Part shown: positions 60,962 to 64,000 of the stretch, in pieces
How positions within the stretch are numbered: the stretch's first letter is position 1
Layout of the letters: each line of letters opens with the position of its first letter
From: Diphasiastrum complanatum
Lineage: Eukaryota > Streptophyta > Lycopodiopsida > Lycopodiales > Lycopodiaceae
Length of the DNA stretch: 64,000 nt
Reading direction: 5' to 3'
Assembly (NCBI GenBank): GCA_029204225.1
Contig: CM055102.1
Location: 18,310,263 to 18,374,262, forward strand
Program-made: the position numbers and the translations under genes
Notes under the pieces: model-generated
Seen by the model: only the letters and a program-made list of their open reading frames with translations
What the model was told of the DNA's origin: nothing
Database searches by the model: none

Positions 60962-63070
60962 TCAAGAATGTGAAAGTGAGAGATTGAAGGCTTCTTCCCA
61001 TACCAAACTTCATAAGGAGTTAATACTTTCAATGCTGTAGTAGGACAACGATTGCTTATGTATGCTGCCGTTATAACCGCTTCAGCCCAAAACTTGTGAG
61101 GCAGCCCCTTTGCTTTGAGCATGCAACGGGCCATCTCCATAAGTGTGCGATTCTTTTTAGGCGTATAGGGAGTTGTCATTTGATGTAGAATTCCCTTCTC
61201 TCGAAGAAATGCACCGAACGTACTCTTGATGTATTCCCCTGCTCGATCGGTGCATAGGGTCTTCAAAGAATGCCCAAACTGATTTTCCACCATTGCTAGA
61301 AAATCTTTGAAATGTTGAAAAACTTCCGATTTAGCCTTCATAGGATAGATCCATGTAAAACGTGAAAAGTCATCAATAAAAGTCACAAAATAGATGCACT
61401 TTCCAATGGATTCGGTCCTCATTGGACCACAAACATCTATGAACCAAATCAAATTTATCAAGAACCCTTATAGTTCCATCAATTGGAAAAGGTTTCCTTT
61501 GAAACTTTCCAAGTATGCACCCCTCGCATACATGCCCTTCCGGCTGCTCAATAGTAGGAAAATTTTCTACCATATTAAATGTCTTCAGCTTCTTTAAACT
61601 TGCCAAGTTGAGATGTCCAAACCTTGCGTGCCACAATTCAGCCAACTCCAATGATTGTGATGTAGAAGCAACAAGACATATAGAGGGAATTCGTCTCTCA
61701 TAGGTATCCATAATGAATAAGCCAGCATGCATTGTTCCCGAAACAATACAAGAGAGATCTTTTAGGATCCTTGACAAGACACTTATCTTCTTTGAACTCA
61801 ACAACTAGTCCTTGCTTCAAAATAGTTGAAATTGAAAGAAGACTTTTCTTGATTCCCGGAATATAAAGCACATTCTTGATGTACTTTTCTTCACCATTAG
61901 GCAAAATGAAGGCTACAATTCCAATTCCATGAATAGGATAAGATGCATTATCTGCACATTGTACCTTGCGTCCATTTTGCACTTTCACTAATTTAGTGAA
62001 TGCTTCTTTGCGAGAAGTCATATGACGAGTAGCACCACTATCAATCACCCATTCAATGGGCTGAAAATCAGCAACTTGCAAAATAGAACCTGAATTCCTC
62101 ATAGATGTAGAAGTATTAGTAGAAGCAATATTAGACACAAAAGCCTGGTCTTGGTTGAAGAGATCACCACTAGCTTCAAACTCTTGCTCCAAAGTAGCAA
62201 GTGAAGCACTAGTATCAATTCCTTTACTCTCCTCTTTCACAAGCTTCTTCTTACAATCCTTGATGAAGTGCCCATACTTCTTGCAATAATGACACTTCCC
62301 TTTCTTCTTTTGAGTGTTGACATTTTGACCTCCAATGGGCTTTTGCTCATCCTTGGAAGGAGGCTTCCCCTTTTCTTTTGACTTGCCTTTGCCTTTGCCT
62401 TTTGTGAGGAAAGCTTGATCTTGTTGAGTGTCACCCGCAAAGTTTTGCCTCGTTTGCTCCTCTTGAAGAAGCAGCCCAACAAGTTCACCAAAGGAGAGTT
62501 GATGTCCCCTTAAAGAGATACTCAAAGATGAAACAAATGGAAGATAATGAGTTGAGAGTAATGGAAACAAATTGAGCATCCTCAATTATCTCATCAATAT
62601 TGAGAAGCTCCTCACGAAGATCCTTAATCTTCGTCAAGTGATTGGTCACTAGATCCCCTTCTTGCATCTTCAACATAGAAAGTTGATTTCGGAGATACAC
62701 CACTCTTGCTGGATTTTTGACCCTATACATCGTATAAAGTGTATCCCACACACTTTTACATGTCTTACAAGACCTAATATGAGGTAAGATAGATCTTTTC
62801 ACAACAAGAGCAACCATAGAATTTGCTTGTGCATCCCTTCTATCCCACTTCTTTTGTTCTTCCGAAGATGTAGAATATGATGATGATGATGATCCACGAG
62901 GTGTAGTAGGTGCCAAAGAAGGAGGCCTTTCCTCATCACCATTGACCAAATCCCATAGCCCTTTTCGCTATGAGAAGATTCTTCATCATGTAACTCCACA
63001 AGGAGTAGTTTGTGCCATCCAACCGATCTTCACTAAACAAAGAACCGATAGCTTCTGATTCTTTAGCCAT
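60962..63070 (-). pseudogene. copia gag-protease-integrase, truncated; sister of the 54.6-kb element
   Basis: Start MAKESEAIGSLFSEDRLDG at 63070. After frame changes: gag (WDRRDAQANSMVALVVKRSI; VVYLRNQLSMLKMQEGD), zinc knuckle CHYCKKYGHFIKDC (about 62290), protease WVIDSGATRHMTSRKEAF with the segment that the sister copy lacks, GAG-pre-integrase LAELWHARFGHLNLASLKKL, then integrase DVCGPMRTESIGK and CTDRAGEY. The NGVAERK block with the catalytic Glu is deleted (YTPKKNRTLME), so this integrase could not work. Coding text stops at KPSISHFH near 60985, where it joins a TRIM-like primer site. Confidence 0.88.
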
Positions 63071-63715
63071 TACCTCCAACAGAATTTCAGCTTGTAGTAG
63101 ATAGGAAAGAGAGCCTTTCCACAACCACATCTACTCAAAAATTTGCAGCAAACAATAAGCTGAAAACAGGAGCACCAGATGTCTTCCAATCTGCAACCAA
63201 AGTGCCCAAAAGATAATGAAGATAATGGATAGATGGCTGTTTTTCAGCACGAAAAAAACTAGCTTCTTGAAAATTAGTTTAGCTTCGATTGAAGCCTACA
63301 CTGAAACCCAATTAGGAAGCCAAATAGTGTGATCAACACACACTTCAATAGGACTGTTGAAAGCGCCCTACTGCTTGTTGAAAATCTGCAATTCTCCAGC
63401 CACAAATTTGCTTTAACCCATAATAGGGTATGCTGAATATTGGGCGCCCTCCTTCACAACTACAAACCTGAAAAAAACAGCAAGGTAAGAAGGCTCCAAA
63501 ACCCCAAATCAGAAGCAAATTTTTGGGCGCCCTCCTCCAAACAAAACTGCTGAAAACTGGCTGCAAAAAAATCAAATTTGAGATGCTGATTTTTGAGCAC
63601 CAAAAATTGCTCTTCCAAGATCTGTGATGGGCGCCCTCCTTCAACCTGAAAAGAGAAAAAAGCTGATCCAAACTCCACTTGCAGCAAGATGCTGAAATTA
63701 CTCATGGCAAACTCC
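63071..63715 (-). promoter_or_regulatory. copia leader with four GGGCGCCC-type palindromes
   Basis: GGGCGCCC at 63442-63449, 63525-63532 and 63629-63636 and a variant (GGGCGCTT on the minus strand) at 63361-63368; spacing 81, 83 and 104 bp. Each perfect site reads GGAGGGCGCCC or GAGGGCGCCC on the coding strand. No primer site or 5' LTR follows on the right, so the element is truncated there. Confidence 0.7.
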
Positions 63716-64000
63716 ATCCACGGTCGACACTTGCCACTTGGTAGTACCTAACATGTTAGGCAAGCAAGTAGGAGGACCGTTTGACGTGTGTCACTCATAC
63801 ATTGGACCCAATGTCCCAATGAGCATATGACACGTTCTTGTTGACTAGTCAACTCACCTGCTTTTGAGGAGATCTGATAAATGACCCAGTACCCCATGCC
63901 AAAGCCAAGCACGACTCTTGAGATTTAGTATAAATTAATCACAACATAAATACCATGATCACCGTAGGTCGATGCCAAGCCATTTAAGTAATCACAAATC
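63716..64000. other. unassigned right edge
   Basis: No gene, LTR border or primer site recognised. Confidence 0.4.

Overview
This is a window of plant nuclear DNA. It holds one spliced host gene at the left edge and about 57 kb of decayed, nested transposable elements and microsatellites. The evidence is canonical GT-AG introns, a plant-type SEC14-like (SFH) lipid-transfer protein, Ty1/copia and Ty3/gypsy elements primed by initiator Met-tRNA, Helitron ends with CTRR|T termini, and very long GA/CT, CA/GT and TA tracts. The large introns and heavy repeat load would suit a gymnosperm, a fern or another large plant genome. I cannot name the species.

Layout. 1-6.5 kb: the 5' half of an SFH gene on the minus strand (six inferred coding exons, 298 codons). 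Its GC-rich upstream region also holds a 51-codon plus-strand ORF that resembles a plastid transit peptide. 7-8.2 kb: a short tandem repeat and a gypsy integrase relic. 8.9-11.3 kb: an internally disrupted copia relic (-). 16.4-19.3 kb: gypsy integrase (-) head to head with gypsy RT/RNase H (+). 20.3-25.5 kb: a copia element whose 3' part has inverted in place; both LTRs and the GGGGT target duplication survive. 28.6-32.0 kb: three head-to-tail Helitrons inserted in a (TA)n tract. 32-35 kb: foldbacks, tandem duplications and low-complexity DNA. 36.0-41.4 kb: a nearly full-length copia element (-) with one truncated LTR. 44.2-49.4 kb: gypsy integrase followed by a long, unrecognised sense-strand ORF of about 3.2 kb, then a polypurine tract and an LTR start. 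50.2 kb: a copia 3' end (-). 52.1 kb: a foldback. 53.1 kb: a possible exon. 54.6-59.2 kb: copia with both LTRs but no RT/RNase H. 60.7-61.0 kb: a miniature LTR-element fragment with a tRNA-like Pol III unit inside its LTR. 61-63.7 kb: a second copy of the 54.6-kb copia family (-).

Most useful observations: (1) the tRNA-like cassette inside a putative TRIM LTR; (2) the 3' extra ORF of the gypsy element; (3) the tandem Helitron array; (4) the inverted copia with intact target duplication; (5) palindromic GGGCGCCC motifs repeated in the leader of one copia family; (6) two copia elements with long open frames where RT/RNase H should be. All calls come from reading the sequence; no database search was run.
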